From NCBI GenBank assembly GCA_947345935.1, contig CAMZZN010000007.1, positions 1 through 64,000 of the forward strand: 64,000 nt of DNA. Reading direction: 5' to 3'. A program made the translations under genes and the position numbers. Shown in pieces: positions 62,013 to 64,000 of this stretch; the first letter of the stretch is position 1; every line of letters begins with the position of its first letter. The notes beneath the pieces are model-generated. The model had not been told where the DNA came from. It saw only the letters and a list, made by a program, of their open reading frames with translations, and searched no databases. This stretch comes from an uncultured Ruminococcus sp. Its GTDB lineage: Bacteria > Bacillota > Clostridia > Oscillospirales > Ruminococcaceae.

Positions 62013-62522
62013 CTATAAATTTTTATTTTCAGACGACCTGTTACTGAAAAGTTTTTGCAGAACAAACAGGATCAGCAATGATACAAGCATTCCGATGAGA
62101 GCGCCTGATGTGTCAATCATCATATCACGGAATTCACAGGAGCGTCCGGGGACAAAATACTGATGTATCTCATCGGAAAATGCAAACAAAAAACAGAATA
62201 TGAGTACTCCGGCCGAGGCAGGACTGAAAAGTTTTCTGCGCCCCATTACCATTGAGACCATAAATCCGAGAATGGCATAAAGAGAAAAATGAGCGAATTT
62301 CCGGATAATAAAGGTAGTTTTGTCTAAAATGGACATTTGTTTTTCCTTCGGCAGTTCGTCATAGTTTTTTACTGCGATTTGAACGGCATTTTTAGTTATT
62401 TTACCGCTTGTTTCAGATGATTTTTCAGAATCTTCACATGAAAAACGGAATATCATTATCATGCATATAACAGCAAGAACAGAAAAAATTATTCTTGACG
62501 GATAAAAAAATCGTGATTTCAT
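62013..62522 (-). CDS. VanZ-like membrane protein
   Basis: This 169-residue protein has about four membrane helices and the VanZ signature FAFSDEIHQYFVPGRSCEFRD near residues 112-132. VanZ family members affect lipid II or glycopeptide tolerance and may bind phospholipid; the exact role is unknown. AAAGG precedes the ATG. Confidence 0.9.
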   Translation of the reverse strand: MKSRFFYPSRIIFSVLAVICMIMIFRFSCEDSEKSSETSGKITKNAVQIAVKNYDELPKEKQMSILDKTTFIIRKFAHFSLYAILGFMVSMVMGRRKLFSPASAGVLIFCFLFAFSDEIHQYFVPGRSCEFRDMMIDTSGALIGMLVSLLILFVLQKLFSNRSSENKNL

Positions 62523-62667
62523 ATCTGATACCTTTCAATTAAAAAATGGTTCTTGTTAACACTTGTCTTAATTATACACCATTCAACATAATTTGTAAAG
62601 CAAATCAAGTCTGATTCGTGTTTATATATAAAAATGCTGATTTTTTCAGAAAAATTTCCGGAAACGC

Positions 62668-62696
62668 TTGTATCTTGAAGCAAAAAATGATATAAT
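62668..62696 (+). promoter_or_regulatory. Probable promoter for the last membrane protein gene
   Basis: TTGTAT and TATAAT are 17 bases apart, about 50 bases before ATG 62746; GGAGG lies just before the ATG. Confidence 0.5.
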
Positions 62697-62745
62697 TAGA
62701 TGTACCGGTCAAAAACGGACAAGTCTGATTTAATCGGAGGTAAAA

Positions 62746-63978
62746 ATGAAAAGTTTTTTTGAAAATGTCTGGACTAAAAGGGTTGTGGCATTTCTGGGGC
62801 TTATATATACCTGCGGCGTGTGCCGCCTTTGCTATCTGTCATTGTTTTATGATATATATATTCGTGCAAAAGTTTCGTTATGTCTGATAACTATTGCGGT
62901 TTCAGTACTTGCTATTGTGATAATGCTTTATACCCGCAAACAGCTTGTCACAAAGATTGCAAGCTTCGTAATCCTGCCGGCAATGCTTCCGGTAGTTCTG
63001 CTTTATTTCGGAGAATGGGGGCTGATTCTGCCGATCATCCTTACCGGAGTGGCGATACTGCTCCTGTCCGGGGCAGGAGAGGGAATCAAGACAGCTCTTG
63101 GAACTGTTACTCTTCTGCTTTACATTTTCGGAGCGCTGGGATATTTTTTGTTTACTTCCTTCTTTGTAACGCCAGTCAAAGAGAAGGAGATTGCAAAAGG
63201 CGTTTCACCGTCCGGAAAGTATCGCTATCGTGTTGTAAATACTGTTGACAGCTCCAAAGGAAGTACGGCAGTTTATGTCGAGCCGAATTACGCCGACCTC
63301 AAATATCCCTATGTTACGTTTAAGCTTAAAAATATGGAGCGTCAGATTCATGTCGAAAGACCTATAAGTGAAAATATTGATGTTCAATGGATCACTCAGA
63401 GCCGCAGCGAGACTACAGAACAGCTTAACGGCATTTCAGATAACATTCTTATTCATCTTGGTGAGAATGATCTGAAGGAACTTGGTTATTCTTATGACGA
63501 GAAGCTTGTTCTGGATGAAATTGCGGTTTCGTACAGAAAAAAGATCGGTCAGACTGCTTCCGACGTGGATGTCGTCAAGCTTGACAGTCTTACTGAAGAA
63601 CAGTTGGAGATTTTCGGAATAGGCAGGGATTCAGACGGCAGATATTACGTTCTGACCCCATCTGCAGAGCTTATTGAAAAGGCGGAAGCTAAAAAAGGTG
63701 CACGTATCTATTTCAGTGATTTCAACGCAGATGCGTATGAGGTTTTCAATGACGGCAACGTTGACGCTTATGGCAGCAAGCTCTTTACCGTGGAAAAGGA
63801 AAATACAGTTCTTCTCAGTTCGCTTACTGACGAGCAGCTTGAAGCCGTTGGTATTCCGGACGAGGGCGACGTTATGCTTTTTAATGGAAAGATATGCTTC
63901 CGTGAATATGTAGCCGTTGTAGATCAGTATTTCGACGTTGAAACAAGGAAGATCTCACTGGATATATTGACAAATTAA
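62746..63978 (+). CDS. Large membrane protein of unknown function
   Basis: This 410-residue protein has four or five N-terminal membrane helices (about 12-140) and a C-terminal region (150-410). Two near-copies of a short unit can be seen: VVKLDSLTEEQLEIFGI and VLLSSLTDEQLEAVGI, each with a preceding acidic strand, so the C-terminal part carries an internal duplication. I do not recognise a family. It is the last gene in the window. Confidence 0.65.
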   Translation: MKSFFENVWTKRVVAFLGLIYTCGVCRLCYLSLFYDIYIRAKVSLCLITIAVSVLAIVIMLYTRKQLVTKIASFVILPAMLPVVLLYFGEWGLILPIILTGVAILLLSGAGEGIKTALGTVTLLLYIFGALGYFLFTSFFVTPVKEKEIAKGVSPSGKYRYRVVNTVDSSKGSTAVYVEPNYADLKYPYVTFKLKNMERQIHVERPISENIDVQWITQSRSETTEQLNGISDNILIHLGENDLKELGYSYDEKLVLDEIAVSYRKKIGQTASDVDVVKLDSLTEEQLEIFGIGRDSDGRYYVLTPSAELIEKAEAKKGARIYFSDFNADAYEVFNDGNVDAYGSKLFTVEKENTVLLSSLTDEQLEAVGIPDEGDVMLFNGKICFREYVAVVDQYFDVETRKISLDILTN

Positions 63979-64000
63979 AAAATGGCGGTCATGAGTAGTG

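Noticed and set aside
1-64000. CRISPR array
   Set aside because: No regularly spaced direct repeats with unique spacers were seen; the repeats found are palindromic and dispersed.

Overview
The window looks like chromosome of a Gram-positive, endospore-lineage gut Clostridium, most likely a Ruminococcus-like member of the Oscillospiraceae. This is inferred from the sipL-spoIVA pair, the dgt-dnaG-sigA operon, AGGAGG ribosome sites, a dockerin domain and several cyclic-di-GMP proteins. No rRNA is present to fix the taxon.

Positions 1-23044 are the late half of a siphovirus-type prophage, all on the plus strand. The order is small and large terminase, portal, minor capsid protein, scaffold, major capsid, head-tail connectors, tail tube, two tail assembly chaperones, tape measure, distal tail protein, tail-associated protein, baseplate and fibre proteins, holin, endolysin and a sigma-like regulator. 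A cassette of seven small proteins of unknown function follows (a Cys-peptidase-like protein, a Gln/Pro-rich protein, a Gly/Cys-rich membrane protein, a jelly-roll-like protein and others). The early genes and integrase must lie left of the window. Two tRNA genes (Ala, Ser) close the region at 23211-23407.

From 23.6 kb on the sequence is host core. It holds sipL and spoIVA (spore coat assembly); a PC4/YdbC protein; homoserine dehydrogenase with a separate ACT-domain protein; an LCP cell-wall enzyme below a degenerate P-type ATPase and rlmB; a metallophosphoesterase; a TtcA-like PP-loop protein, ychF and an EAL protein fused to a beta-helix; the yigZ-dgt-dnaG-sigA operon; rpmE; phosphoglucomutase; a membrane acyltransferase; phosphofructokinase co-transcribed with a GGDEF/EAL protein; a two-component system; cca; tyrS with a short broken gene; an epimerase; a radical SAM enzyme; a ROK-type regulator; a VanZ protein and a large membrane protein.

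The most striking observations are: (1) a host membrane-protein gene at 57780-58643 whose middle third is inverted in frame, as an intragenic inversion or inverton would leave it; (2) a two-repeat dockerin on the phage distal tail protein; (3) a zinc-peptidase domain on the phage minor capsid protein with a small partner gene; (4) the unexplained seven-gene cassette after the lysis genes; (5) an EAL phosphodiesterase fused to a beta-helix; (6) a P-type ATPase that has lost its catalytic signature; (7) a small gene interrupted by one amber codon; and (8) several families of palindromic intergenic repeats.
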